DNA of 17,801 nucleotides from Candidatus Woesebacteria bacterium GW2011_GWA1_41_7 (GTDB lineage: Bacteria > Patescibacteriota > Microgenomatia > UBA8517), in NCBI GenBank assembly GCA_000997405.1, contig LCBU01000002.1, forward strand, positions 1,918 to 19,718, read 5' to 3'. Under the pieces are notes generated by a model. It was not told the origin of the DNA, made no database searches, and was given only the letters and a program-made list of their open reading frames with translations. The number at the start of each line of letters is the position of its first letter. The first letter of the stretch is position 1. A program made the position numbers and the translations under genes. Positions 6,242 through 14,009 of this stretch are shown one piece after another.

Positions 6242-8050
6242 TTATTTGATTGTTGCGTATAATCTGATAATTCCTGATCCTATTTTTTCCTGTTTAATTA
6301 TTTTAACACCACCGATCTCCCCTGTGTGCGTCACATGAGGTCCTCCGCATACTTCTTTTGAAAACCAAATCCCTTTTGGATCACCAACTGTATAAACCTT
6401 AACCTCTTGTCCGTACTTTTCGGCAAAAAAATGCATTGCCCCGGAGGCAATCGCATCAGGCAAACTCATCACAGAAAAAGTAACCGGTAAGTCTTCCGCT
6501 ATTTTCAAATTAATTAAATCCTCAATCTGACCGATTTCTTTGTCTGACAACTTTTGCTGGTTTGAAAAATCAAAACGTAGTCTTTCGTTTGTTATATGAC
6601 TGCCTTTTTGGCCAACGTGCTCTCCTAATACTTGTCTTAGGGCGGCGTGTAAAACATGTGTAGCCGTATGAAGTTTTGTGGTAATTTCAGATGCTTCTGC
6701 AAGTCCTCCTTTAAACATTCCCGCAGATGCCGAGCGTGAAGCGCTTTTGTGCTTTTCAAATTCTTCTTCAAAGGAGTTTTTCTCATCGCGTGTAAAATTC
6801 ATTCCATTTTGCTTTAGAATTTCCATGCTAAGTTCGAGTGGAAATCCTTCTGTTTGGTAAAGATCGAATGCAAATTTACCATCTATTTCCACACCTTCCG
6901 AAACTGCCCTGGTAAGCTTTGCCAAACCTCTTTTGAGAGCTGCTTCAAAACGTGTAGCCTCAGCGGTTAAATTTTCGTCGATAAACTGCCAGTTTTTGTC
7001 AACGTTCGGATAATATTTTCGGTACTCCTCCGCAATGTGAGAAACCGCACTTCCTGAAATTCCCGAACCCAAAAGATGAAAATGGAACATTGCTCTTCTA
7101 ACAAGTCTTCTTAGAACATATCCATGAAGTTTGTTTCCCGGAATTACACCTTCGGCCAATAAGTTTACAGCAGCCCTAAGATGATCAGCAATCACTCTAT
7201 AACTAACATCCTTAGAAATATCCGACCCGTAAAGCCGTCCCGTTTCTTTTTCAATTTTTCCGATAACACCCGAGAAAATATCAATTGCAAAAATGTCCGG
7301 ATTATTAAGAAGCGCTGCGGAAACTCTTTCAAGACCCCCTCCGAAATCGACATTCTTTTGGGGAAGATCAATCAGTTTGCCATCATCAGTTTTCTGATAC
7401 TGCATAAAAACGGAGTTACCTATTTCCAAAAACTTTCCACAATCACAATTAGGATGACAAAATGAACCAAACTCCGGACGGTGTGCTATGTCCTCAAACT
7501 CATAAAAAATTTCGCTATCCGGTCCGCCAATTTCCCCGGGGGGCATTTCCTGAGGGATACCGGCTCTACTCCACCAATTCTTTTTAGCATCGTAAAAATG
7601 AATGTGATTTTCGGGAACTCCTATTTTTTTCCAAATTTCAAACGATTCCGTATCTTTAGGAACTTCACCGTCTCCCTCAAATACGCTTACATGTAGTCTC
7701 TCGGAGCTAATACCAAGTTCCTCGGTATAGAATTTCCAAATCCATTTTAGCTGCTCCTCTTTAAAGTAATCTCCAAGACTCCAGTTCCCTAACATTTCGA
7801 AAAAAGTTGTATGACGGTTATCTCCAACTTCTTCCAAATCCTGCAAACGGAGTGACGGTTGAGAGTCGGCTAATCTTTTACCCTTTGGATGTTTTTCCCC
7901 TTTAAGATAAGGCACCAACTGTTGCATACCGCTACTTGTAAAAAGTGTCGTGGGATCGGAATCTATAACCAAAGGGGATGGTGTAATTTCAGCATGGTCG
8001 TTCTTTTTAAAGAAGTTTAAGTATTTTTCCCTAATTTCTTCCGTGCTCAT
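6242..8050 (-). CDS. alaS: Alanyl-tRNA synthetase, short form lacking the C-terminal domain
   Basis: AlaS charges tRNA-Ala with alanine and hydrolyses mischarged Ser/Gly-tRNA. At 602 residues it is much shorter than the usual roughly 870. The class II core is intact: TSSGMQQ near 38-44, motif 2 RHTTFFEMLGNWSLGDYF (79-96) and motif 3 GGGLERV (237-243), which replaces the more usual GMGLER. A Cys/His cluster at 198-204 precedes FLEIGNSVFMQ. The editing domain keeps its zinc motifs: His461-xxx-His465 and Cys568-GGP-His572. The protein ends about 30 residues later, so the DHHA1/C-Ala domain is missing; there is no sign of a frameshift, as the stop is followed closely by the next gene. The ATG at 8050 lies 6 bases after an extended -10 element. 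Confidence 0.97.
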   Translation of the reverse strand: MSTEEIREKYLNFFKKNDHAEITPSPLVIDSDPTTLFTSSGMQQLVPYLKGEKHPKGKRLADSQPSLRLQDLEEVGDNRHTTFFEMLGNWSLGDYFKEEQLKWIWKFYTEELGISSERLHVSVFEGDGEVPKDTESFEIWKKIGVPENHIHFYDAKKNWWSRAGIPQEMPPGEIGGPDSEIFYEFEDIAHRPEFGSFCHPNCDCGKFLEIGNSVFMQYQKTDDGKLIDLPQKNVDFGGGLERVSAALLNNPDIFAIDIFSGVIGKIEKETGRLYGSDISKDVSYRVIADHLRAAVNLLAEGVIPGNKLHGYVLRRLVRRAMFHFHLLGSGISGSAVSHIAEEYRKYYPNVDKNWQFIDENLTAEATRFEAALKRGLAKLTRAVSEGVEIDGKFAFDLYQTEGFPLELSMEILKQNGMNFTRDEKNSFEEEFEKHKSASRSASAGMFKGGLAEASEITTKLHTATHVLHAALRQVLGEHVGQKGSHITNERLRFDFSNQQKLSDKEIGQIEDLINLKIAEDLPVTFSVMSLPDAIASGAMHFFAEKYGQEVKVYTVGDPKGIWFSKEVCGGPHVTHTGEIGGVKIIKQEKIGSGIIRLYATIK

Positions 8051-8056
8051 GGCTAA

Positions 8057-8065
8057 AGTATATCA
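8057..8065 (-). promoter_or_regulatory. Extended -10 promoter directly upstream of alaS
   Basis: TGA-TATACT on the minus strand (TGA at 8065-8063, hexamer 8062-8057) ends 6 bases before the alaS ATG. It overlaps the region just before the stop of the upstream gene. No -35 is visible, as expected for an extended -10 promoter. Initiation would fall at or within a base or two of the start codon, so the mRNA is predicted to be leaderless. Confidence 0.6.
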
Positions 8066-8068
8066 TTT

Positions 8069-8302
8069 TTAGCCACCGTGGGTTTCGAGTTTCTTTCCTT
8101 TGTGGAGAATTTCCATAACTGAAGTAAGTTTATCCGGACGAATCAGTCCGCCACCCAAGATCGAATCTTCTAAAAGGCTATTTAGCCTTTTAACTGCGCG
8201 TCTGAGATCGATAATAATAAGCATAACTTGAAATCCAACCACAATAAGCAAGAAGGTAAGACTAATGACAACTACGATCAAAAGTGTTTGAACGGAATCC
8301 AT
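8069..8302 (-). CDS. Small single-pass membrane protein of unknown function
   Basis: This 77-residue protein has one long hydrophobic helix (about residues 6-31) followed by a basic amphipathic segment, DLRRAVKRLNSLLEDS (32-47). A short tail GGGLIRPDKLTSVMEILHKGKK follows. It has no cysteines and no catalytic-looking motif. The shape is similar to short DUF948-like proteins, but I do not assign it to that family. The ATG at 8302 follows an extended TGT-TATAAT element by 9 bases. The stop lies 18 bases before alaS. The compact placement and good hydrophobic pattern argue that it is a real gene. Confidence 0.7.
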   Translation of the reverse strand: MDSVQTLLIVVVISLTFLLIVVGFQVMLIIIDLRRAVKRLNSLLEDSILGGGLIRPDKLTSVMEILHKGKKLETHGG

Positions 8303-8311
8303 ATTCTAATT

Positions 8312-8320
8312 ATTATAACA
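8312..8320 (-). promoter_or_regulatory. Extended -10 promoter directly upstream of the small membrane protein gene
   Basis: TGT-TATAAT on the minus strand (TGT at 8320-8318, perfect hexamer 8317-8312) ends 9 bases before the ATG at 8302. The expected start site is 2-4 bases before the ATG. No good -35 hexamer is seen at 16-18 bases. Confidence 0.68.
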
Positions 8321-8375
8321 GCATTCAAAATCCTGAAATGTATTAAAAGTGAACTGAACTCTACGACTGACAATT

Positions 8376-8392
8376 AACAAATTAAATTTGTT
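8376..8392. repeat. Short AT-rich inverted repeat at the end of the RodZ-like gene
   Basis: AACAAATT (8376-8383) and AATTTGTT (8385-8392) are perfect inverted arms around one base, spanning the stop codon of the HTH gene. It could fold at the 3' end of the mRNA, but it has no GC in the stem beyond one pair and no U-tract, so it is a poor terminator. The 79-base gap that follows (8303-8381) otherwise holds only the promoter of the next gene. Confidence 0.35.
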
Positions 8393-9008
8393 GGATGCTA
8401 ATCTTGCGTACTATTGTTGTTTCCTTGCCCGAACGGGAAATAGCTTTAATAACAACTTCGGTTGCCTCCGATGAAATTTCTATATCAGTGGAGAATTTTC
8501 CCTCTTCATCAACCAATACCGGTTGGTTGTCCACTGTTATTTTTACGTCCATATCCGTCGAACCAAAAACCAAAACAGAATTCCCGTTTACAACTTGCCC
8601 CTCAGTCGGACTTACCAAATCAACTTTTGGCGGTAATGTAAATTTTATGTACTGAAAAGTCAAATATCCCAATATTACAACCGCCACTGATACAATTCCC
8701 AAAATAAAGGTTAGTTTTGGGTTCCAAGCTGGTTTCGAAGAGATATCCGGCTTTGGATTTATATTCAACTTCTTGGGAGGATAGTCGCGTCTCAAAACCG
8801 CAATTGTCATTTTCTCATCAATATCCAATGCCGAAGAAATACTTTTAATAAAACCCAATACGGTTGGAAAAGAAGGCAGAGACTGCCAATCTTCTTTTTC
8901 GATTGCCGTTAAGAAAGATGATTTTATTTTTGTAATTTCCTCAAGCTCCCCGTAGGAATATTTTTTCTCTTTACGGGCGTCTTCCATGATCTGACCTATT
9001 TTTTTCAT
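8382..9008 (-). CDS. RodZ-like HTH membrane protein
   Basis: This 208-residue protein has the layout of RodZ. It starts with an HTH_25-type domain (about residues 2-75, with IGQIMEDARKEKKYSYGELEEITKI and LPSFPTVLGFIKSIS). A linker and one membrane helix (about 99-122) follow, then an extracytoplasmic beta domain (about 128-208) of Ig/bacterial-filler type (PTEGQVVNGNSVLVFGST, NQPVLVDEEGKFSTDI). RodZ links MreB to the elongation machinery; no mreB is in the window, so the cell-shape role is inferred only from architecture and from the neighbouring ftsK. The outer domain looks more like a glucodextranase-B or Big domain than the classical RodZ DUF4115. The ATG at 9008 has no Shine-Dalgarno sequence and lies 11 bases after an extended -10 element. 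Confidence 0.82.
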   Translation of the reverse strand: MKKIGQIMEDARKEKKYSYGELEEITKIKSSFLTAIEKEDWQSLPSFPTVLGFIKSISSALDIDEKMTIAVLRRDYPPKKLNINPKPDISSKPAWNPKLTFILGIVSVAVVILGYLTFQYIKFTLPPKVDLVSPTEGQVVNGNSVLVFGSTDMDVKITVDNQPVLVDEEGKFSTDIEISSEATEVVIKAISRSGKETTIVRKISIQQI

Positions 9009-9019
9009 TGATTATCTAT

Positions 9020-9028
9020 ATGATAACA
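9020..9028 (-). promoter_or_regulatory. Extended -10 promoter upstream of the RodZ-like gene
   Basis: TGT-TATCAT on the minus strand (TGT 9028-9026, hexamer 9025-9020) ends 11 bases before the ATG at 9008, giving a predicted leader of about 4-5 bases. It sits in the 55-base gap after ftsK. No -35 match is seen. Confidence 0.5.
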
Positions 9029-9063
9029 GAGAGAGCAATTCTAGCTGCAGCTTTCATAAAAGT

Positions 9064-11172
9064 CTACTCAGTTTGAGGGTTGCCGAAAGAGGCTAAAAAC
9101 TCGTCAGCATTTTGTACCAACACCTCACGGGGTTTACTTCCCCCCTCTGACGCAGCAATTACTCCGGCGGCTTCAAGCTGGTCAACAATCCTTGCCGCAC
9201 GCGCGTATCCAATAGAAAGTCTTCGCTGAAGAAGCGACGCACTTGCCCTGTCATATTGGCAAACAACTCTAACCGCATCTTTAAACAGATCATCCACCGC
9301 CCCGTCTATACCCGGAACCGAAACTGTACCTGCTTTGGCCATTGTTGTTACTTCGTCCGTATACTGCGGATTCACACCTTGGTTCTTAAGAAAAGCTGTG
9401 AGCGCTGCAACTTCTTTGTCGCCAATAAATGCGCCCTGAATTCTCAGAGGTTTTGCCTGTTCAGGAGGAAGGTAAAGCATATCTCCTTTACCTAATAATT
9501 TCTCTGCACCCTGGGTGTCTAAAATAACTCTGGAGTCAACTTGAGATGCCACCGCAAAAGCAATTCTACTTGGAACATTTGCCTTGATAAGTCCGGTAAT
9601 AACATCCACAGAAGGTCTTTGTGTGGCTAAAACCATGTGTATACCTGTAGCACGGCTCATTTGGGCAATTCTCGTAATCGAGTCCTCTACTTCAACCGGC
9701 GAGAAAAGCATAATATCGGCAAGTTCATCAATAAAAAGAACTATATAAGGAAGTGCTTGGAAACCCGACATTTCGTTATAAGATTCGATATTCCTCGCCC
9801 CCGCCTGCGCAAAAAGTTTGTAGCGCCTATCCATTTCCGCCATTATCCAACGAAGCGCTGATAAAACCTTATCCGGTTCAACTATGACCGGAGAAAGCAG
9901 ATGGGGAAGCCCACCGTAACGAGTCAACTCGACCCTCTTGGGGTCAACTAATATAAGTTTTACTTCGGTTGGAGCAGCTCTAAAAAGAAGTGATATTAAA
10001 AAGGCATTTATACATACCGACTTACCTGAACCTGTCTGACCTGCAATTAACACATGTGGCATTTTTCCGATGTCTGCAACAATGGGTTTACCTGACACAT
10101 CCAGTCCCAAAGCAACCTGAAGTTTGGATTTTGCTCCCTGCATTTCCTGAGATTCCATGATTTTTCTGAGCGGTACAAATTCTGCTGACCGGTTGGGGAG
10201 TTCTATTCCCACAAGATTGCGTCCAGGAATCGGGGCTTCAATTCTGATGGTACCTGTAGGGGCCGAAAGCGCGAGTGCTAAATCACGTTCAAGTGATGTA
10301 ATTTTGGAAAGTTTTGTACCGAGTGCCACCTCGATAGCGTATTGGGTTACAGCAGGACCCAGGTTAACCTCAACAACATTTGCAGTTATTCCAAAAGACT
10401 CAAGAGTTTTTTCAATTGTTGCGGCATTGCCTTTTATATCGCCGCGTTCTGCATGTCCACCATCAACCTCTCCCAAAAGATCAATTGTCGGATATCTCCA
10501 AACAGTCTCTTCTCCGGGAATATTGCTGACAAGTTTTTGTTCCAACGGTTCTTTGGGAGCTGCCGGGGCACCCACCGTCGACTTGGCGTTTCCGGGAGAA
10601 GAAAAGTTTCCACCCGAAACTTTCATTTGACCCTTTGGCATTACCATGCCACCAACTTTTATCTGAGTTTTGTCACCATGTATGTAAACACCCGCTTGTC
10701 TGATAAATTCCTGAAATACTTTGTAAACCTGATCAATCGAAGTATTGAACAAAATGATTAGTCCGATCATCCCCACTCCCGTAAAGACAATTCCGGCTCC
10801 AACTCCCATTATAAGCTCAGCTATCGATCCCCAAACAATTTGTCCTGCTTCCCCTGCGCGTCCGAGCGCCATAACTGAAATAAAGAAAAGGAGTCCTCCA
10901 ACCACCACATTGGGTTGCCCTAAAATAAATTTAACCTTGGAAAGTAAAAGCGCAAATGAAAGAAAAATAAAGGGGAGAAAAATTGATGACCAGGAGAAAT
11001 ACTTCAAAAGAAAGTCGTTAAATTTAATAAAAATCATCCCCTGGCGGGAAAATGAGACTAAAATCAAGCCTGCAAAAATCACGAAGATTATTTGGGAAAT
11101 CGAGAACATCGACTCCTTCTTTAATTTCAACTTAAATGATCTTTTCGTGAATCTTCTTCTCTTCTTTGCCAT
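9064..11172 (-). CDS. ftsK: DNA translocase FtsK/SpoIIIE
   Basis: FtsK pumps DNA through the closing septum and acts with division and chromosome dimer resolution. Starting at the ATG at 11172 (MAKKRRRFTKR) it has 702 residues. Four to five membrane helices fill about residues 25-145. A short linker (about 165-225), the alpha/beta motor domain and a C-terminal gamma winged helix (about 625-690, with RASASLLQRRLSIGYARAARIVDQL) follow. Walker A is GQTGSGKS (378-385) and Walker B is IVLFIDELAD (about 477-486). The short linker is typical of SpoIIIE-like and CPR forms, unlike the long E. coli linker. The frame extends to a TTG at 11217 that would overlap RNase J, but the basic MAKKRRR start and a -10 element 9 bases before the ATG favour 11172. 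Confidence 0.96.
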   Translation of the reverse strand: MAKKRRRFTKRSFKLKLKKESMFSISQIIFVIFAGLILVSFSRQGMIFIKFNDFLLKYFSWSSIFLPFIFLSFALLLSKVKFILGQPNVVVGGLLFFISVMALGRAGEAGQIVWGSIAELIMGVGAGIVFTGVGMIGLIILFNTSIDQVYKVFQEFIRQAGVYIHGDKTQIKVGGMVMPKGQMKVSGGNFSSPGNAKSTVGAPAAPKEPLEQKLVSNIPGEETVWRYPTIDLLGEVDGGHAERGDIKGNAATIEKTLESFGITANVVEVNLGPAVTQYAIEVALGTKLSKITSLERDLALALSAPTGTIRIEAPIPGRNLVGIELPNRSAEFVPLRKIMESQEMQGAKSKLQVALGLDVSGKPIVADIGKMPHVLIAGQTGSGKSVCINAFLISLLFRAAPTEVKLILVDPKRVELTRYGGLPHLLSPVIVEPDKVLSALRWIMAEMDRRYKLFAQAGARNIESYNEMSGFQALPYIVLFIDELADIMLFSPVEVEDSITRIAQMSRATGIHMVLATQRPSVDVITGLIKANVPSRIAFAVASQVDSRVILDTQGAEKLLGKGDMLYLPPEQAKPLRIQGAFIGDKEVAALTAFLKNQGVNPQYTDEVTTMAKAGTVSVPGIDGAVDDLFKDAVRVVCQYDRASASLLQRRLSIGYARAARIVDQLEAAGVIAASEGGSKPREVLVQNADEFLASFGNPQTE

Positions 11173-11181
11173 ATCGAAATC

Positions 11182-11211
11182 ATTGTATATCGAAGTCGCC
11201 TTAAACCTCAA
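11182..11211 (-). promoter_or_regulatory. Promoter for ftsK overlapping the 3' end of the RNase J gene
   Basis: On the minus strand TTGAGG (11211-11206) and TACAAT (11187-11182) are separated by 18 bases. The -10 ends 9 bases before the ftsK ATG at 11172. The -35 lies inside the last codons of the RNase J gene. The predicted leader is 0-4 bases. Confidence 0.5.
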
Positions 11212-12859
11212 CAACAACCGGAAGGATCATGGGACGTCGCCCGGTCTTTTGGTGGAAAAAACGCTCAAGGAAATCAATTGTAATATTTCTGACAACATTA
11301 GCATTAATTGATTTTTTCTTTTGCAAAGCACGCGCAAGCTCCCCCGATGCATCCTCCAAAACACTGCCGTATTTTTGTTCAAATACAAAACCCCTGCTCA
11401 TGATTTCCGGTTTTTGTATAAGTGAGCTTTCGTTTCGGTCAAATTGAATTATTGCAATTACAACCCCTTCTTTAGAAAGAATGTGTCTATCTCTCAAAAC
11501 AACATTCCCCACATCTCCAATTCCAAGTCCATCAACCAGCACCTCTTTTACTGAAATCTTCCCTGTTCGTTTGGCAAACTGATTACTAAATTCAACAATT
11601 TCACCGGGTAAGAGTTCTAAGACGTTTTCTTCGGGAGCCCCCATCCTCTGGGCTATAAGACCATAAGCTCTCATGTGCCTGATCGTTCCCCCGATTGGGA
11701 TAAAGTATTTGGGCTTCACGAGAGCAAAAAGCATCTCAATATCCCCAATACTTCCATGCCCAGAAACATGCAAGTCTTCCTGCATATCGTAGTAGTGTAC
11801 ATTTACGTCTGCCTCAATCAGTTTATCCACCAAAAAATCTACATTAGCCTTGCTTCCAGGCGGGGCAGGATCTGAAGAGAATATAACAACATCCCCTTTT
11901 CCAATCGTCAGAAAGTCGTGTTCACCCATACAAAGTCGATATAAAGCACTGCCCGGCTGACCATAACTTCCCGAAATAATATAAAAAAGCTTCTCCGGTG
12001 GTAACCTCCCTGCTTGTTTTGATTTAATAACTAAATCATTGGGGTAAAATAAATATCCCAAATCTTTTGCAATTTGTGCTTTTCTCTCAATTGAGCGGCC
12101 GATCAAAACCACTTTCCTACCAAGTTTTGCAGCAATATTGATAGTCTGCTGCATGCGACTAATGTTGCTGGAAATTGTCGTAAGATATATTTTTCCTTTT
12201 ACACCATTGGCAACCGCTTCAATTCTCCCTTCAAGTGATAGTTCGCTTTCTGTATAGCCGGGGGTGTTGGCGCCAAGAGCATCCGAAGCCAGAGCTAAAG
12301 TACCCTGTGACGCTAATGTGGCCACTTTAGCTATGTCAAACGGTCTCTTGTCTACCGGCGTCCAATCAAATTTATAATCAGGTATATGGAAAATTTTCCC
12401 CTCTGGTGTGTCTATGCAAAAACCAACAGCATCGGGAACAGAATGGCTTACCCTAAATGGAGTTATCTTAAAAACGCCAAGTGTCAGAACATCTTGTTCC
12501 GGATTAAAAACTGAGATCTTTGGATTTTTAATGTCATAATCTTCAAATTTGTCCTGAATAAAACCGGCAACGAGTTTCGTGGAATAAATCGTAGCATCAA
12601 CATCTTTAAGAAGAAAAGGAAGACCTCCAAGGTGGTCTTCGTGGCCATGAGAAATAATTATTCCACGCAATTTATTTATGTTTTGCTTAATGTAAGAAAA
12701 ATCCGGAATAACAAGATCCACCCCAAACATTTCGCTCTCGGGAAAACCCACGCCGCAATCGACAACTATCATGTCGTTGCCGTATTCGTAAACATAGAGA
12801 TTCTCGGTTACCCCCGTGGTACCCGATATGGCAATAAACTTTAATTTATTTTGTGACAT
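11201..12859 (-). CDS. Ribonuclease J-like metallo-beta-lactamase/beta-CASP protein with altered active site
   Basis: RNase J enzymes degrade and trim RNA from the 5' end and can cut internally. This 552-residue protein has the full family layout: beta-lactamase core, beta-CASP insert, return to the core (about 355-420) and a C-terminal domain ending RRPMILPVVVEV. Metal motifs present are HGHEDH (71-76), His139 in RVSHSVPDAVG and Asp161 in HIPDYKFD, and the HVSGHG motif (364-369). However, the usual PVHGE motif reads PIGGT (388-392), so the histidine that binds the second metal is Gly390. The TGSQGEP loop is SGSYGQP (296-302) and the PGNE loop is PGSK (334-337). It starts 16 bases after the UDG stop, probably in one transcript. 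It is surely of this family; full nuclease activity is uncertain. Confidence 0.92.
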   Translation of the reverse strand: MSQNKLKFIAISGTTGVTENLYVYEYGNDMIVVDCGVGFPESEMFGVDLVIPDFSYIKQNINKLRGIIISHGHEDHLGGLPFLLKDVDATIYSTKLVAGFIQDKFEDYDIKNPKISVFNPEQDVLTLGVFKITPFRVSHSVPDAVGFCIDTPEGKIFHIPDYKFDWTPVDKRPFDIAKVATLASQGTLALASDALGANTPGYTESELSLEGRIEAVANGVKGKIYLTTISSNISRMQQTINIAAKLGRKVVLIGRSIERKAQIAKDLGYLFYPNDLVIKSKQAGRLPPEKLFYIISGSYGQPGSALYRLCMGEHDFLTIGKGDVVIFSSDPAPPGSKANVDFLVDKLIEADVNVHYYDMQEDLHVSGHGSIGDIEMLFALVKPKYFIPIGGTIRHMRAYGLIAQRMGAPEENVLELLPGEIVEFSNQFAKRTGKISVKEVLVDGLGIGDVGNVVLRDRHILSKEGVVIAIIQFDRNESSLIQKPEIMSRGFVFEQKYGSVLEDASGELARALQKKKSINANVVRNITIDFLERFFHQKTGRRPMILPVVVEV

Positions 12860-12875
12860 TCTAAACGTTTAATAA

Positions 12876-13505
12876 TTAAACCAAATTCATCTGTTCCGAT
12901 TCCGGAATCACTTTCTCTTTATTATCTTTCATTCTACGTAATATTTCCTTTAATTGATAGAAGTCGTTCTTTTCCGATTCTAAAATATTTCCGTTTCTAA
13001 GTGATGCTGCAGGATGGTACATTGGAATAATTACTATATCCTTGCCATTCCGGGTAACTACATGTTTTTTTCCATGGACACCACTGATGAATACATTGGG
13101 CAAAAATTTTGCCATTGAAAAACGACCTAAAGTGAGAACTATTTCGGGATCAATTATCTCAATGATTTCATCCAGATACTTCCCATATGCCGAAATTTCA
13201 TTTGCTTCGGGATCCCTGTTATCGGGAGGTCTGTGATGAACAATATTTGTAATGAACACACTCTTGCGATCAAGATTCGCAAGAGATAAAAACTTATCCA
13301 ATAACTTCCCCGCCTGGCCGACAAAAGGAAGACCCGTTTGGTCTTCCGTTCTTCCTGGGCCTTCCCCGATGCAAAGAATTTTTGCTTCCGTATTTCCTGC
13401 ACCAAAAACAAGTTTTGTTGCACCTTTCTTTAAAGGAAGCGAATCGTCTTTCTCCATTTTATCTTTTAACTCATGAAGTAATTTATATTTATTTGTTTTA
13501 GTCAT
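12876..13505 (-). CDS. Family-4-like uracil-DNA glycosylase without Fe-S cluster cysteines
   Basis: This protein should remove uracil from DNA, starting base excision repair. The ATG at 13505 gives 209 residues, a normal family 4 length; the longer open frame to 13601 adds sequence inside the previous gene and is unlikely. Family 4 motifs are clear: GEGPGRTED (47-55), GLPFVGQAG (58-66), RPPDNRDP (92-99) and HPAASLR (164-170). Family 4 enzymes normally hold a 4Fe-4S cluster with four cysteines. Compared with the Thermotoga enzyme from memory, the positions are Asp20, Leu23, His91 and Tyr107 here, and the only cysteine is the unrelated Cys45. The start overlaps the end of the upstream phosphodiesterase by 8 bases, suggesting coupled translation. 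Confidence 0.88.
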   Translation of the reverse strand: MTKTNKYKLLHELKDKMEKDDSLPLKKGATKLVFGAGNTEAKILCIGEGPGRTEDQTGLPFVGQAGKLLDKFLSLANLDRKSVFITNIVHHRPPDNRDPEANEISAYGKYLDEIIEIIDPEIVLTLGRFSMAKFLPNVFISGVHGKKHVVTRNGKDIVIIPMYHPAASLRNGNILESEKNDFYQLKEILRRMKDNKEKVIPESEQMNLV

Positions 13506-13974
13506 ATTTTTCACTAATAAATTCAATGCTATTATTTTCCGTTTCATAGATTGCAAAATTAACACCGTTAATAACCGCTCCGGGACGAACAAATTTAACA
13601 AAATCTACCATTTTTTCTTCCTTTGAATGATAATGCCCGCTAATAAGCACATCCAAGCTCTCAAATCTTTTATCGTTTATTAATGCCTTGTGGATTATGC
13701 CAATCTTCCGCCCGTCAATTTCAATTTTCAAAAAATCGCGGTCAAAACCCTTTGTGTTGAGTGTTAAATATTCTTCCATTCCTTCGTCAATATCGGCATT
13801 TCCCATAACCGTATATAGAGGAACTCCAAACTCTAAAACAGTTTTAACTGATTCGATTGTATTCCAATCACCTGCATGAATTACGGCAGAGATGTCGTAT
13901 TTTTTTACAAAACCCATTATATGCTTCAGGTTTGCAATATGCCCATGTGAGTCAGATATGACAAGTGTCCGCAT
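13498..13974 (-). CDS. YfcE/MJ0936-type metallophosphoesterase
   Basis: This is a small calcineurin-like phosphodiesterase of 158 residues, the normal size for the YfcE/MJ0936 group. All metal motifs are visible: DSHG (8-11), HAGD (33-36), GNAD (58-61), His95 in GIIHK, and GHYH (113-116). The protein ends with the usual RPGAVINGVNFAIYE strand pair. These enzymes hydrolyse phosphodiesters in vitro, but their true substrate is often unknown; 2',3'-cyclic nucleotide or RNA ends are possible in this RNA-decay neighbourhood, though that is a guess. The ATG at 13974 follows a TAAAAT element by 5 bases. It heads a likely transcript with the UDG gene and RNase J. Confidence 0.9.
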   Translation of the reverse strand: MRTLVISDSHGHIANLKHIMGFVKKYDISAVIHAGDWNTIESVKTVLEFGVPLYTVMGNADIDEGMEEYLTLNTKGFDRDFLKIEIDGRKIGIIHKALINDKRFESLDVLISGHYHSKEEKMVDFVKFVRPGAVINGVNFAIYETENNSIEFISEKYD

Positions 13975-13979
13975 ATACT

Positions 13980-13985
13980 ATTTTA
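13980..13985 (-). promoter_or_regulatory. Possible -10 element before the phosphodiesterase gene
   Basis: TAAAAT ends 5 bases before the ATG at 13974, within the 35-base gap after the Lon-like gene. The spacing to the ATG is the shortest of the set and there is no TGN directly before it, so this is a weak example of the leaderless pattern. Confidence 0.3.
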
Positions 13986-14009
13986 ACTCATGTAGGCAAC
14001 GCCGGCACA

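Noticed and set aside
11173..11217. Longer ftsK start at TTG overlapping the RNase J gene
   Set aside because: The added residues are not FtsK-like, the start is a rare codon, and the region holds a good -10 element just before the ATG at 11172.
10157..11311. Several overlapping + strand open frames, up to 188 codons, opposite ftsK and RNase J
   Set aside because: They lie wholly opposite strong conserved genes, have biased and repetitive composition typical of antisense shadows, and show no recognisable motifs or start signals.
13506..13601. N-terminal extension of the UDG from upstream in the phosphodiesterase gene
   Set aside because: It would overlap the conserved end of the previous gene by about 100 bases in another frame; family length fits the ATG at 13505.
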